Position numbers and translations under genes: made by a program
The notes under the pieces: generated by a model
The model's database searches: none
What the model saw: the letters and a program-made list of their open reading frames with translations, nothing else
What the model was told of the DNA's origin: nothing
NCBI RefSeq assembly: GCF_029714205.1
Contig: NZ_CP121648.1
Location: forward strand, 2,108,001 to 2,172,000
Source of the DNA: Methylobacterium sp. CB376
Lineage (GTDB): Bacteria > Pseudomonadota > Alphaproteobacteria > Rhizobiales > Beijerinckiaceae
Direction of reading: 5' to 3'
Length of the DNA stretch: 64,000 nt
Shown: positions 43,783 to 53,135 of the stretch, piece after piece
How positions within the stretch are numbered: the stretch's first letter is position 1
Layout of the letters: every line of letters starts with the position of its first letter

Positions 43783-44097
43783 TTGGCCAGCCCACGCTTC
43801 TCCTCCCGCACAAGGAACACCAATTTGCCAGCTTCGAACTTCGGCCCCGTGTGGAAGCTCGGCGTCAACCTGATGATGCTCGGCGTTGAGGCTCAGACAG
43901 TGATCAGTCTGCGCCTCGCCAAGATCGCGCTGGGCGGACCCGCCGCGGTAACGGAAGGGCAGCTCATGGTGAGCGAGAAACTGCTGGCGGCTATTGAAGC
44001 CGCGATGCAACTCGCGACCGGCAAGTCGCCCGGCCACGTCGTGAGCGGATACCGCCGGAAGGTCCGTGCGAATACGCGTCGGTTGCGCAGGGGGTGA
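43783..44097 (+). CDS. Conserved helical protein, phasin-like character
   Basis: About 104 aa; the core reads NFGPVWKLGVNLMMLGVEAQ, TVISLRLAKIALGGPAAVTE, GQLMVSEKLLAAIEAAMQLA and ends with a basic YRRKVRANTRRLRRG. I recall similar proteins in Rhizobiales; the amphipathic helices resemble phasin-type granule proteins. The start is uncertain: TTG 43783 or the TTG before PASNFGPVW. Confidence 0.55.
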   Translation: MASPRFSSRTRNTNLPASNFGPVWKLGVNLMMLGVEAQTVISLRLAKIALGGPAAVTEGQLMVSEKLLAAIEAAMQLATGKSPGHVVSGYRRKVRANTRRLRRG

Positions 44098-44389
44098 GAA
44101 GCAACACGTCGGCTCTCGCCATGGTGGCCGGCCACACTGCGCCTGATCCCGCTCAGAACCCCGGCAGAGCCCCGAACGCCCGGATGAAGTCCGCTGGCCG
44201 CCCCCGCGCCCGCTGTAAGGGCCGGGGAAGGCGCCTGCAGCGGCGGCAGCACCCTCGGCGCTCCGCCCCTGAACGACTGCGAGGCCCGCAGCGCGTCGAC
44301 GCCATCATCCAGCACCCGCTGTGGTCCATGCGCAGCTGCGGGCCCGGCCTGGACGGCTCTGGGGCTCAGGCGGGGGCGTGTACGGCGTT
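44098..44389. other. Intergenic or decayed stretch
   Basis: No convincing frame. It leads into the phage lysozyme scrap. Confidence 0.35.
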
Positions 44390-44938
44390 CCGGTGGCCGG
44401 CGGGGCGGGGAGGTAGCGGCGGCTCCGCGCCCACCCTGCGTGGTGCTCTCCCGCGGCTCCGGGGCAACGCGGGCATCGGCGGCTGGTGGACCGCGGAGCG
44501 GCAGCAGCACGCGGTCGACGTTCTGGTGAAGGGGGCGGCTCTCGGAGCTGGGCGCGAAGGCCCTGGTGGCGCGCTGGTCGGCCGTGGAGGCCCGCGGCGG
44601 CCTGACCTCGGTGAACCCGCGCTCGGGGGCGTTCGGGATCGCGCAGTGGCTGTCTCGGGACCGTCTGGCTCCGATCTGCGGCAACACCGACTTCGACGCG
44701 CAGCTCTGGCACGCCCTGCGCAAGCTGCACACGACCGAGCGCCGGGCGCTCGCGAAGCTCAACTCCGCCAAGACCCCGCTCGAGGCCACGACCGGGGCTT
44801 CGAGGTCCGAGCGGGCGGAGGACTACAACGCGCGCATGGGCGTCGACCTATTCACCGGCCGAACCGCCGCGGCGATGGCGGGGCCGAAGGTTGGCCCTGG
44901 GGGCGAGCCGGCGCTGGTCGCGATCGGTGGCGACGTGC
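44390..44938 (+). pseudogene. Phage tail lysozyme scrap, frameshifted
   Basis: GVPVAGGAGRGGSGGSAP then LPRLRGNAGIGGWWTAERQQ matches the protein at 38408. A shift near 44545 then moves the frame to VARWSAVEARGGLTSVNPRS, GAFGIAQWLSRDRL, KLHTTERRALAKLNSAKTPL, VDLFTGRTAAAMAGPKVGPG. The N-terminus and the natural end are missing. It joins directly to an unrelated kinase scrap. Confidence 0.65.
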
Positions 44939-45058
44939 TATGGTCTGGTGCGCTCCCTGGTGCAGCAGATCGAGGGCGAGATCGACATCCGCAGCGACGC
45001 TGGCGTGACCGTAACGATCTCATTCCCGGACCTGCCGCCGCAGGGGACTGCAAGTTAG
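44939..45058 (+). pseudogene. Histidine kinase ATPase domain, last 39 residues
   Basis: YGLVRSLVQQIEGEIDIRSD then AGVTVTISFPDLPPQ is the end of a HATPase_c domain of the HWE/HisKA_2 style. The rest of the kinase is absent; it is fused by recombination to the phage lysozyme scrap. Confidence 0.6.
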
Positions 45059-45112
45059 GGCCTGCTGGCCGGAGCGGATGCCCCCGTTGCAGTGGCGGTC
45101 GAGCCACAGGTC

Positions 45113-45367
45113 CTATGTCAGGAATGCCACGCCTAACTGGCCTGGAGCCCGCCAAACGACGCTGCAACGGACCCTGATCGGACGCGGGCCGAACATGAGG
45201 TCCAGGTCGTCTGGGAACTCCGCCTCAGGCGGCACGAGCAACCGTGCCCCGCCAGGTGAGATCTCGCGGAGACCACATAGGGAAATCCCAACAGAGTCAA
45301 CCGTTGAGATGGTTCCAAATTCAGGACCGAACAGCCCCGCATCGGAATTCAGGTCGGGCACAATCAA
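45113..45367 (-). CDS. PilZ-like domain protein, short
   Basis: 84 aa: VDSVGISLCGLREISPGGAR, LLVPPEAEFPDDLDLMF, VRCSVVWRAPGQLGVAFLT. The strand pattern and the closing GVAFL are PilZ-like, but the RxxxR c-di-GMP motif is absent and the start is a TTG. It is either a degenerate PilZ protein or the C-terminal part of one. Confidence 0.6.
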   Translation of the reverse strand: MIVPDLNSDAGLFGPEFGTISTVDSVGISLCGLREISPGGARLLVPPEAEFPDDLDLMFGPRPIRVRCSVVWRAPGQLGVAFLT

Positions 45368-45843
45368 TCCTAGGAGCTCGAGATTAAGCCCTCACGCTCA
45401 CAGTCGCACAGCGCAGAAGGTTTGGATACAGCTCAGTTTCTAGGGTGAATCTTCAAATGGCCAAGGCCGTCCCACAACGACACGTTTGTGCAAATCACCA
45501 GCGATTGGCTCTAACGACTCCAGGAACATTCTGGCTCTATGCGGCGGGTAGGCGCTCGTGGCCGTCCGGCGCGGCTTGAACCCCGCACCGGAGGAAATGC
45601 GGGCTGCCCCCGTAACGAGTTCTTGGCCCTGGCCGTTTCTCCTCCAATCGTCCAATCAAACATACGCAATGGGGAGGCGGGCCTGGATCGATAAGGACAG
45701 TTCAGGTGGGGGTTGGTGCGGCCTTCCCATGCCGTCAGCCGGCGATCCAACATCCAGGTTCCAGACAAACGATACTCATGAGTGGAGGCCGGGCCGGATG
45801 AACAGCCGTGCTTGGTCGCCGCGTTCCGGTTGAGAACGCATGC
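45368..45843. other. Stretch without certain genes
   Basis: A minus frame at 45440-45655 (MDDWRRNGQGQELVTGAARI) is open for 71 codons with mediocre composition. Nothing else is visible. Confidence 0.3.
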
Positions 45844-46041
45844 TCAAAGAGCCGGAGCGATCTCGCTCTCCCGAACCGCACGCTCACCCATGCGGGAGCG
45901 AATGCGGTAAGTCGCTTCCCCAGTGCGATCCTCCGGCATCAGCCGCACGATCTCGAAGACCTCGCCGCTGCTCACGAGCTTGTCGGAGAATCCGGCCGGA
46001 CGCATCTTCACGTTCTGATGAAGCTTGAGTTTGTGCGACAT
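45844..46041 (-). CDS. Conserved small Rhizobiales protein
   Basis: 65 aa: MSHKLKLHQNVKMRPAGFSD, then GEVFEIVRLMPEDRTGEATY and RIRSRMGERAVRESEIAPA. I recall this as a common small protein of Methylobacterium and relatives with an SH3-like beta pattern and no assigned function. Complete. Confidence 0.7.
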   Translation of the reverse strand: MSHKLKLHQNVKMRPAGFSDKLVSSGEVFEIVRLMPEDRTGEATYRIRSRMGERAVRESEIAPAL

Positions 46042-46108
46042 TGATTATTCCTGATGTTGGCGGACGACGTGTCGTTCTCAAGCACGCTGCGGCGTTGGCG
46101 AAGCTCGC

Positions 46109-46489
46109 TCAGCCGCGTTGGCGCGCCTTGCGCGCCGCGTACCGGGCATCCCGCGCGGCTTTCTGCTCGGCCTGGAGCGTCGTCGCGCGGGCCGACGCCT
46201 CAGCGACATCCCGCGCCTGATCCGCGGCCTCCTTCTCGCGCAGCACAGCCTCCTGCTCGCGTAACGCGGCCTGCTCGGCCTGTACGCGGGCCGCCTCCGC
46301 CTGGCGGGCGGCTTCCCGTTCGACCAACCGCGTGATGCGCGCCTCGGCGACGGCCTGCCGCTAGGCGCGCCGCGCCGTGAGCGCTACATCGTCCGCTGCG
46401 CTCCGCGCGGAGCGGACAAGCATGGCGCTTCTGGCCTCGGCGGAGGACTTCAGCCGCTCGCCGAACGAGGCCTCCTTGAACCCGCCCAT
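46109..46489 (-). pseudogene. DUF6481-like charged helical protein with internal stop
   Basis: The 127-codon frame starts MGGFKEASFGERLKSSAEAR and ends AARDARYAARKARQRG. An amber codon at 46361-46363 splits it after about 42 codons. The middle is one long Ala/Glu/Arg coiled coil (AARQAEAARVQAEQAALREQ). Its place downstream of cspA is usual in Rhizobiales as far as I recall. The stop may be real decay or a base-call error. Confidence 0.65.
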
Positions 46490-46492
46490 CCG

Positions 46493-46714
46493 TCAGACTC
46501 GGCTCAGGCTGAGCGAGTGGACCGGGCCCGAGAACCGGTCGGCGAGGTGCCAGCGCAACTCCCGCACCGAGTGGTAGCGGTAGGTGCGGTCGATCAGGTG
46601 ACTGACATCCAGCCGTTCCTGAGCCTGCTGCCTCCAGATCTGCTGTACCTGAAACGTTTCGACTTCGATCAAGACGGGCTGGCAATTTGCGACTGAAGTG
46701 AAAGTAAAATCCAC
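46493..46714 (-). CDS. Hypothetical 73-aa protein
   Basis: MDFTFTSVANCQPVLIEVET, then RQQAQERLDVSHLIDRTYRY and HSVRELRWHLADRFSGPVHS. It lies between cspA and the DUF6481-like gene on the same strand. Natural composition; family unknown. Confidence 0.5.
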   Translation of the reverse strand: MDFTFTSVANCQPVLIEVETFQVQQIWRQQAQERLDVSHLIDRTYRYHSVRELRWHLADRFSGPVHSLSLSRV

Positions 46715-46797
46715 GTTGTGAAATCCATTCGAGTTCGGACTCCTCGTGAGGAGCAGGGGGTACGGACGACGAGGTCCGCACCCCGGTGCAAACCGGA

Positions 46798-47007
46798 CTA
46801 CTCCGCCCGGAGATTGCCGGCCGACTGCTTGCCGCTCCGGCGATCCGTCTCCATCTCGTAGGAGACCTTCTGGCCCTCAGACAGCGTCTGCAGGCCCGCG
46901 CGCTCGACGGCGGAGATGTGAACGAACACGTCCTTGCTGCCATCCTCCGGCTGAATGAAACCGAAGCCCTTCTGGCCGTTGAACCACTTCACGGTGCCGA
47001 TGCTCAT
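46798..47007 (-). CDS. cspA: Cold-shock protein, CspA family
   Basis: 69 aa. The cold-shock domain is complete: [20 protein letters not shown] carries RNP1 (KGFGFI), followed by [14 protein letters not shown] with RNP2 (VFVHI). It binds single-stranded RNA/DNA and acts as an RNA chaperone. Start chosen at ATG 47007 (MSIGTVKW); ATG 47019 adds four residues. First gene of a minus-strand group with the 46493 and DUF6481-like genes. Confidence 0.95.
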   Translation of the reverse strand: MSIGTVKWFNGQKGFGFIQPEDGSKDVFVHISAVERAGLQTLSEGQKVSYEMETDRRSGKQSAGNLRAE

Positions 47008-47325
47008 AGTCGTATCCATAGTTTCGTAAGTGCAGGCGTGAGCTTGGCGCGCGATCAGCAGCGCCAAGGCTCGGATGATCGATAGGATTTGGAGAGAGTG
47101 TCAGAGCATGCGCCCCGCTCAGCAGGGCGACGAGGCCCGGAAGTCCGGCCAAAGATCGATACGCTTAGTATGGGCCGCTTCAGCACCGATGGCAAGGCGC
47201 CCAGATGAAAAGACCTCGCTACCCTGCTCCGCTTGTGGCCAAACGCGCGTTCGGACGGGCCTATTCGGCAACCACATCCGGCGGCACGCCGGGACGAGTG
47301 CGGCACGGTTAAGCAACTGGCTGCG

Positions 47326-47457
47326 CTAGTGTTTCGCCCCGGACTTGGCGGTTGTAACCGCCTGGCCCTTGGTGCTCGGGGCAGCCGCAATGGTCTTCGG
47401 CTTTTCCTTCTTCGGCTTCTTGGCTTCGCGGTTTCCGCGCTTGCGATCGTCACTCAT
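47326..47457 (-). CDS. Small basic Rhizobiales protein
   Basis: 43 aa: MSDDRKRGNREAKKPKKEKP, then KTIAAAPSTKGQAVTT. Lys-rich small proteins of exactly this style recur in Rhizobiales genomes as I recall; function unknown. It starts 14 bases after the stop of the 47472 gene on the same strand. Confidence 0.65.
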   Translation of the reverse strand: MSDDRKRGNREAKKPKKEKPKTIAAAPSTKGQAVTTAKSGAKH

Positions 47458-47471
47458 GAGGATCCCCCTGG

Positions 47472-47855
47472 TCAGACGTCGGGGGCCGCCCCGTCTCGTC
47501 CATCTGACGTGACCGACTCCGACAGGCGCGTGAAATCAGCCAGCACGGCAGCCACCATGCTGTGCAAGCGAGGATCGTCGCAGGACAGCGAGGCGGAGAA
47601 GCGCTCCAGCAGGTATCGCGCCTTCTGAACCGCTTCCGGCCACGTCGCGGCTTCCGCCGAGAACAGGTTGGCTTCGAGGTCGTGCTGGCGCGCGACAAGG
47701 TCCGCGTGTTGTGCTTTCACGGCGGCCCGCCTGCGGCGGAGCGTCGTGGCCTTCTGAGCGGCCATCCCGCGCCGCTCGTCCAGTTCGATCGAGCGGTCCG
47801 TCATCCGGCCAACCTTCATCTTCGCGCGGCTAACATGACAGCTTTCCTCGTCCAT
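47472..47855 (-). CDS. Hypothetical coiled-coil protein
   Basis: 127 aa: RSIELDERRGMAAQKATTLR, RRRAAVKAQHADLVARQHDL, VQKARYLLERFSASLSCDDP, RLHSMVAAVLADFTRLSES. Mostly helical. The frame starts at ATG 47855, though an inner start (MKVGRMTDRS) is equally good. Same strand as the small basic gene downstream. Confidence 0.55.
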   Translation of the reverse strand: MDEESCHVSRAKMKVGRMTDRSIELDERRGMAAQKATTLRRRRAAVKAQHADLVARQHDLEANLFSAEAATWPEAVQKARYLLERFSASLSCDDPRLHSMVAAVLADFTRLSESVTSDGRDGAAPDV

Positions 47856-47988
47856 GTCCGTTAACTCGGAGGCGCCGCGAGTCGCAGTTTCGAGGATCGC
47901 CGGAGCAAACCGATCGGTTTGGAGGCGTGGTGATGGGGATCGCGGCCGGAAGCATCGGTGCTGTTCCGGCCGGCACGAGGAGCAAGCG

Positions 47989-48845
47989 ATGGTCGACCTG
48001 CACATCCAGCACCGAACTCTCTACCGATTTCGGCACCCCGTGACACTCGGGGCGCATCGGCTGATGCTGCGACCGCGCGAAAACCGCGACGTGCGCTTGG
48101 TGTCCAGCAACATCACTTTGACGCCCTGAGCCACGCTGAGCTGGGCCAACGACGTGTTCGGCAATGCCGTGGCAACGGCCACGTTCGGCCAGCCATCGGA
48201 TACGCTCGTGATCGAGAGCGTCGCGCAGGTCGTTCTTTCGGCTGCAGCCTACCCGGTCTTTCCGATCGCTGCTTCCGCCATCTCCTATCCCTTTCGCTAC
48301 TCCGACGACGAGTGGGGCGACCTCGGCCTCCTGACGGTTCAGCAATACCCTGACGATGGAGGGCTGAGAGCCTGGGCGCAGGGCTTCGTCGCGGGGAACC
48401 CGACGGATACCCTGTCGCTGCTGCAGGATCCGAGTGCCGGTGTTGCCCGGTGCGTTGCCTACCAAGCCCGCGAGGACGAAGGCACGCAGTCGCCGAGCCA
48501 AAGCCTGTCCTTCGCACAAGGGTCCTGCCGAGATCTCGCGACCCTGTTCGTCGAAGCCGTGCGCAGCCTCGGCTTCGGGACCCGGATCGTCTCCGGTTGC
48601 CTCTATCACCCGACCCAGACCCTGGTAGGCTCGGCGAATGCCGGCTCGACGCACGCGTGGGGCGAGGTCTACGTGCCAGGCGCGGGCTGGATCACGTTCG
48701 ACCCAACCACAGCATGGGCGGCGCGAACCTGATCCCGGTCGCCGTCGCCCGCGACATCCGGCAGGCCATGCCGGTGGCCGGCAGCCTTCTTGGCGCAACG
48801 AACGCCTTCCAGAACATGAGCGTCGAGGTCAGCGTCGCCTCGTGA
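47989..48845 (+). pseudogene. Transglutaminase-like protein, stop and frameshift
   Basis: It starts MVDLHIQHRTLYRFRHPVTL at ATG 47989 behind CACGAGGAG, with the bacterial transglutaminase N-domain. A TGA at 48127 interrupts it after NITLTP. The core domain continues in frame with catalytic Cys (QGSCRDLATLFVEAVRSL), His (STHAWGEVYVPGAGW) and Asp (FDPT). A shift near 48705 moves the end to NHSMGGANLIPVAVARDIRQ and the stop at 48845. The family is usually about 280 aa with cysteine-protease-like or transglutaminase function. Inactivated. Confidence 0.85.
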
Positions 48846-48866
48846 TGAGCGATCCTGCTGGCGGAG

Positions 48867-50336
48867 GTAATTACCCAGGGGGGTCCGGCCCGGTGTCGGA
48901 GCCGGCTGAGCTTATCTGCGATGAGGTGGGCGGCGCGGGGCACGATCGGGCGCCGATGGTCTTGAGGAGGGTGGCGAAGGTGCCGGCCCCCGAGAGGCGA
49001 GCGGTGTCGACGACCGTGCGCACGTCCGCCTCGCCTGCGGCCGCCCACATAGCACGGTAGCCGTTCGTCACCTTGCGTTGCACCACTGCCGGGCGCAGAG
49101 CGCGCTCACACCCGTTGTTGGTGACCGCCACGCACCCGGGATGGTCGAGGAAGACCAGGAGTTGATCACGGGCCCTGCCGATCTTGGCTTGCAGAGCGCG
49201 GCTCAGGTCGCAACGGCTCGGGGCGGACAGGATCTCCGACAGCTGCCGCTCCAGTGCCCGGCGCTTGGCCGAGAGCGTCGAGGCCGCCAAGTCGATGACG
49301 CGCTCGGCCAGGCTGAACACGGACCCGAGCCACAACTGCAGGCGCAGCGGCACCGGATCTTCGCTGACCTCGACCGCGTAGGCGACGTCGCGCCAGACGC
49401 GCCAGGCAGGTCTGGTGCCGCGCGCCGTGGCCCCCCTGCTGGGCGGTGTAGCGGTCCGACAGCCACACCGCGGGCCGGTGCCCGTCCATCATCGCGTGCA
49501 CCACCGCGGCGGCGCGCGTCGGGGCGGCGTGATGAACGACCGCCTCGTCCGAGCGGAAGACCCAATGGTACGCGTTGCTGCCTTCGATGCGTACGCCGGT
49601 CTCGTCCGAGGCGACCACCGCGGCCCGGCGCAGTGCCGAGACCGCCGCCTCGCGACCAACGCGGAACTGCCCCTGGGCCCGCCGCAGCAGGTTCATCAGC
49701 CCGCCCTGGCTCAGGGTCAGCCCGAACAGGTCGCCCAGCGCGGCTTGCAGGCGCTCGTAGGACAGAGCCTGGAAGGTCTTCAGGTACACCGCCACCGCGT
49801 GCAGCCGCGGACCGAACGGTGTGCCGCACGCCTCCCGCGGCACCGGAGCGACGACGCGGGTGCCACATGAGGGGCAATGCACCGCGAGCCGCTGATGCCG
49901 GGTGACGAACGGCGTCACCGCGGGCAACTCGATCTGCTCGCACACGCTGACGATCTCGGCGGGCAGGTCGGCCGCCAGGGTACCGCCGCAGCAGGGGCAC
50001 TGACCTGGGCGGTGGGCGACGACCTCGTCAGGATCGGGACTGAGCGCGCGGCTATGCCCCTCGTGACCCGGCTTGGCGCCGCCAGGCTTGGCCTGCTCGC
50101 GCCGCTCCTTGCGATCCGTGGAGGGCGGCTTGGAGGAGGTGCGCGAGGTCTTCTCCGGCCGCTGCAGGCGCAGCACCAGTTCGATCAACTCCTCTTTGCT
50201 CAGACGTTCCAAATCGTGGCGGCCCATCTCCCGAGGGAATCAGCCAAAGCGGCTCCGGGCAAGAGGCGCCGCGAGCGCCCCCATCGGCTCCTCGCCGGCG
50301 TCACGCCGCGACCGAGCGCACCCCCTGGGTAATTGC
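48867..50336 (-). mobile_element. IS66-family element, complete with 8-bp target duplication
   Basis: 1470 bp. Inverted ends are GTAATTACCCAGGGGG and the inverse of GCAATTACCCAGGGGG. The exact duplication TGGCGGAG lies on both sides (48859-48866 and 50337-50344). Only a tnpC-like gene is present, no tnpA or tnpB, as in the ISBst12-like subgroup. It is the only insertion in the window with a clear target duplication, so it inserted recently and has not recombined. Confidence 0.92.
48871..50227 (-). pseudogene. IS66-family transposase (TnpC), frameshifted
   Basis: Starts MGRHDLERLSKEELIELVLR at 50227. It has the zinc-finger segment GQCPCCGGTLAADLP and CPSCGTRVVAP, then the DDE region (VVASDETGVRIEG, VWLSDRYTAQQ). 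A one-base shift near 49400 moves the frame from CLARLARRRLRG to DVAYAVEVSEDPVPLRLQ. The end holds the third acidic region NNGCERALRPAVVQRK. Would be inactive unless the shift is an error. Confidence 0.9.
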
Positions 50337-50441
50337 TGGCGGAGATGGTCCGCTCCAGCATCAGGCCGAGTTGCCCCCGAGCGGTCCGGCCATGCTATTG
50401 GTGAGGGGGATGTTGTGCCTGTGCGGTGAGCCTTTGAGGCC

Positions 50442-50634
50442 GGGCGTGTCGCAAAGGTTTTGGCCGTAGAGAATTATGCTCCCGGCAGAGGCGCACCCCG
50501 GTCCGACGGGGCGATATCAGGCCCGTCAAACCAGTTCACTGACCTCGTCGGAGTGGGTGAGCAGGCGGCGAGCAGGCATTGTAATTCTCTGTTCGGAGGA
50601 GATTTTTCGGCCGTTAAACATTTGCGACACGCCC
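50442..50634. mobile_element. MITE-like repeat, copy E
   Basis: 193 bp, ends GGGCGTGTCGCAAA in perfect inversion. Closest to copy A in the interior. It lies just right of the IS66 element. Confidence 0.92.
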
Positions 50635-50686
50635 CGGCACGACCCACCCTCTCGTGATCGATAGCTTCGAGGGCGACATGCTAAAG

Positions 50687-50938
50687 CTAGTGTACCGTAA
50701 GCGAGCTGATCTCGTACTCGCGGCTGTAATGACTCATCAGCTCGACCACGGTTTGAGCGAACGCGCGGCTTTCGTCCGCTGAATTGGTTGCTGTCTGAAT
50801 GGAGAAGCCCGGAAAAACATTGCCAGCCGCGACTGGATTAAATCGGAGTGCAATCAGATTTTCGCCTCCTGGGCGACCCTGGATCTGTATCAAGATCATT
50901 CGCGCGACTTGCGCCCACGTCTTCCGCTCACGCTGCAT
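50687..50938 (-). CDS. Family B small protein, copy 1
   Basis: 83 aa: MQRERKTWAQVARMILIQIQ, GRPGGENLIALRFNPVAAGN, FPGFSIQTATNSADESRAFA, QTVVELMSHYSREYEISSLT. Two relatives lie at 53520 and 53925, sharing PGG, the SPGF/FPGF turn, and a final helix with VELMxxYSREYE. It looks like a compact alpha-beta domain. No known family. Confidence 0.65.
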   Translation of the reverse strand: MQRERKTWAQVARMILIQIQGRPGGENLIALRFNPVAAGNVFPGFSIQTATNSADESRAFAQTVVELMSHYSREYEISSLTVH

Positions 50939-51288
50939 CGAAGGCGCCTCCGGCCAAGAACGGAGTGTGCGCCAGAAGCAGTCCTCTGTCCCCCACATTC
51001 GGGGAGGGCCGATGGCCGGCTATTACCGCCGGGGAGATCGAGGACGGGCTCCACATTGCCATCGCCACAGCAGCGTGCGCGGTAGGAGCGGATCGCCACG
51101 GCCGGATGAGCGTGCCTGCCCTACGTTCCGACCTTACTGACCTCCTGCTCAACGGCATCGACCGCCGCCCGAATGCGCGAGGCCTGCCGCGGTACGCCGT
51201 GCGTCGACCTCTACGGCATCGCTGTGCCAGGGTGAGGCCGCTGGCCTTCATTATCCGAAGCCGTCCATGATGAAACCTTCTTCAGATC
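50939..51288. other. Stretch without certain genes
   Basis: A plus frame around 51030-51170 reads GEIEDGLHIAIATAACAVGA then VPALRSDLTDLLLNGIDRRP, possibly a scrap of a small gene. No start is convincing. Confidence 0.3.
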
Positions 51289-51543
51289 TCAAACCGGCTT
51301 TAGATTGATCAGCTTTCGACCAATATTGTATAGTCTATTACTATCTTCGTGCGCACATCTCAAAAAATTTGCCAACTTGTGATTATCTCGCTGCCCTAAT
51401 TTGAACGCTTCATTAGCCGAGCTGATGGCTTTAGCGTCTCCTTTGCTGAACGCTTCCTTCAATTCAGCTCGCCCCTTCACATCATTCCCTTTATTCAGGC
51501 TCCAATCCAAGTCTTCTTTAACTGCCTTCCAATTCGCAGACAT
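51289..51543 (-). CDS. Hypothetical 84-aa protein, lower GC
   Basis: MSANWKAVKEDLDWSLNKGN, DVKGRAELKEAFSKGDAKAI, FKLGQRDNHKLANFLRCAHE, NRLYNIGRKLINLKPV. Charged, helical and clearly lower in GC than its neighbours. Start at ATG 51543 with CGGGAGGAT upstream. Probably acquired; function unknown. Confidence 0.55.
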   Translation of the reverse strand: MSANWKAVKEDLDWSLNKGNDVKGRAELKEAFSKGDAKAISSANEAFKLGQRDNHKLANFLRCAHEDSNRLYNIGRKLINLKPV

Positions 51544-51955
51544 CTGATCCTCCCGCACCTGGTTTGGGCAGATTACAGCATATGATCCTTCTTCATTCCC
51601 TCGAGTTTAAGCGTGTGATCGGGTTCCCTCGGGCGGTGCGCCCCTGACCCGGGCCCGCACCTGTTCTGTCCCGAATGGAGGCTGTCGGACGTTGGGGCGC
51701 GAGCCTGCTGCGATCAAGACTAACCTCCCGGGGAGGCGCTTCGCGCGACAAGGACCGTCCCGCGCCGCGCCCTGCTGCTCGGTTGCTGGTTGTACAGCAT
51801 CCTCACCTGACTCTTTGTCCGCAGGATGGACGTGATCACTGCGATTGCGCTTTCAGGGTGCCTCGCGCCTGCTCGATCGCGTCCTCAACGGCGATATGTC
51901 GGTCCTCGGCCTCGCCGCTGACGGCGAGGGAGGCGCAGCGTTCCGCTAACTCGTC
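51544..51955. other. Intergenic stretch
   Basis: No supported gene. Plus-strand frames here are of mediocre composition. Confidence 0.35.
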
Positions 51956-52108
51956 CTAAAGATCGTCAAGGGCGAGAACTTGCGCCTGCAGGTCTGGCAG
52001 GCCGGCCAGATAGGCGAGGATGCTTCCTGCTGCCGTACCGGCCTGCTCCACCTGCCCGCTCTGAACGAATTCAAGCAGCAGGCTTGGACATTCGGAATGA
52101 GGCTTCAT
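51956..52108 (-). CDS. Possible 50-aa protein downstream of the hydrolase
   Basis: MKPHSECPSLLLEFVQSGQV then EQAGTAAGSILAYLAGLPDL is a natural-looking helical sequence from ATG 52108, overlapping the hydrolase end by 38 bases in another frame. No relatives seen. Confidence 0.4.
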   Translation of the reverse strand: MKPHSECPSLLLEFVQSGQVEQAGTAAGSILAYLAGLPDLQAQVLALDDL

Positions 52109-53135
52109 TCGCACCGACCTTGACTGGTCTCCGCTCGTGGCCAGCTTTGACGCTGGTTTGCTCCGCCGCACGCGCGACGGCTTTGATGACCTGATCGGGC
52201 GCCAGGTGATGGATCATGTGCCCCATTCCCGGAACGACGATGAGTTCGCTGTCAGGCAACTCCCGATGCAGCCGCTCGGACTGCCGGCCAACATCCGCGA
52301 TCTGATCGTCCGCACCCGTCACGATCACCACCGGCAGCATCAGGTCGCGGTAGTGCTCCTGAAGCCCCACCGTGACGGGCGTCATCAGCGCCGCATCTTC
52401 GGCCGCAGCTCGGAGCTGAGAGGGGCGTAGCATCAGCTCCTTCGGCATCTGCTCGTCAAAGCGCTCCGGCACCGCGGCAGGCGCGAACATGGCCTTGAAC
52501 AACCCCGGCAGGATGAGCCGGGAGACGACCGGTGACACCGTGTAGCGCATGACGTCGCCAACCACCGGGATCGCCGGCGGCGAGAACAGAACCACATCGG
52601 CCCGCAGCGTTGGATAATAGTAGCCCGAGGCGAGCACGAGGCTGCGTACGAGGTGCGGGGCCTGCAGCGCGAGGGCGACGGCGACCAAGCTGCCCCACGA
52701 ATGACCGAGCACCACTGCCTGCGACACGCCGAGACGCTTCAGCGCCTTCTGGAACAAGGTCGCGTGTGCCCTCGGCGTCCAGAGAGCCCGCGGCCGCGCG
52801 CTGTAGCCGTAGCCGGGACGGTCGATAATGATGACGCGGTGGCGCGTGGCGAGATCCTCGACGATGCCGCTGACCAGGAAGTCCTGGATCATGGTGCCGT
52901 TGCCGTGGATGAGCACCAGGGGGTCGCCCTGCCCGCGTTCGACGTAGTGCAGGCGCACGCCATCGACGGTCATGAAGCGGCCGATGGGCGGGTGACGGCG
53001 CTCGGCCTCACGGGCTTTCGCGACAGTGTACAATGCCGACGCGCCGAGGGCTGCTGCGGACCCGATCAAGGCGGGTGCCAGCCAGGTCCGGCGGTCGATG
53101 TCCGGCTTCGTGGCGTCAGTGCGGTCGTCGTGCAT
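52071..53135 (-). CDS. Alpha/beta hydrolase, membrane-anchored or exported
   Basis: 354 aa from ATG 53135. A hydrophobic segment (WLAPALIGSAAALGASALYT) near residues 18-37 suggests a membrane anchor or uncleaved signal. The fold follows: oxyanion strand PLVLIHGNGTMIQDF, nucleophile elbow VLGHSWGS, acid VTGADDQIAD and His GMGHMIHH, a full Ser-Asp-His triad. Substrate unknown; relatives include haloperoxidase- and epoxide-hydrolase-like enzymes. Complete and chromosome-like. Confidence 0.85.
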   Translation of the reverse strand: MHDDRTDATKPDIDRRTWLAPALIGSAAALGASALYTVAKAREAERRHPPIGRFMTVDGVRLHYVERGQGDPLVLIHGNGTMIQDFLVSGIVEDLATRHRVIIIDRPGYGYSARPRALWTPRAHATLFQKALKRLGVSQAVVLGHSWGSLVAVALALQAPHLVRSLVLASGYYYPTLRADVVLFSPPAIPVVGDVMRYTVSPVVSRLILPGLFKAMFAPAAVPERFDEQMPKELMLRPSQLRAAAEDAALMTPVTVGLQEHYRDLMLPVVIVTGADDQIADVGRQSERLHRELPDSELIVVPGMGHMIHHLAPDQVIKAVARAAEQTSVKAGHERRPVKVGANEASFRMSKPAA

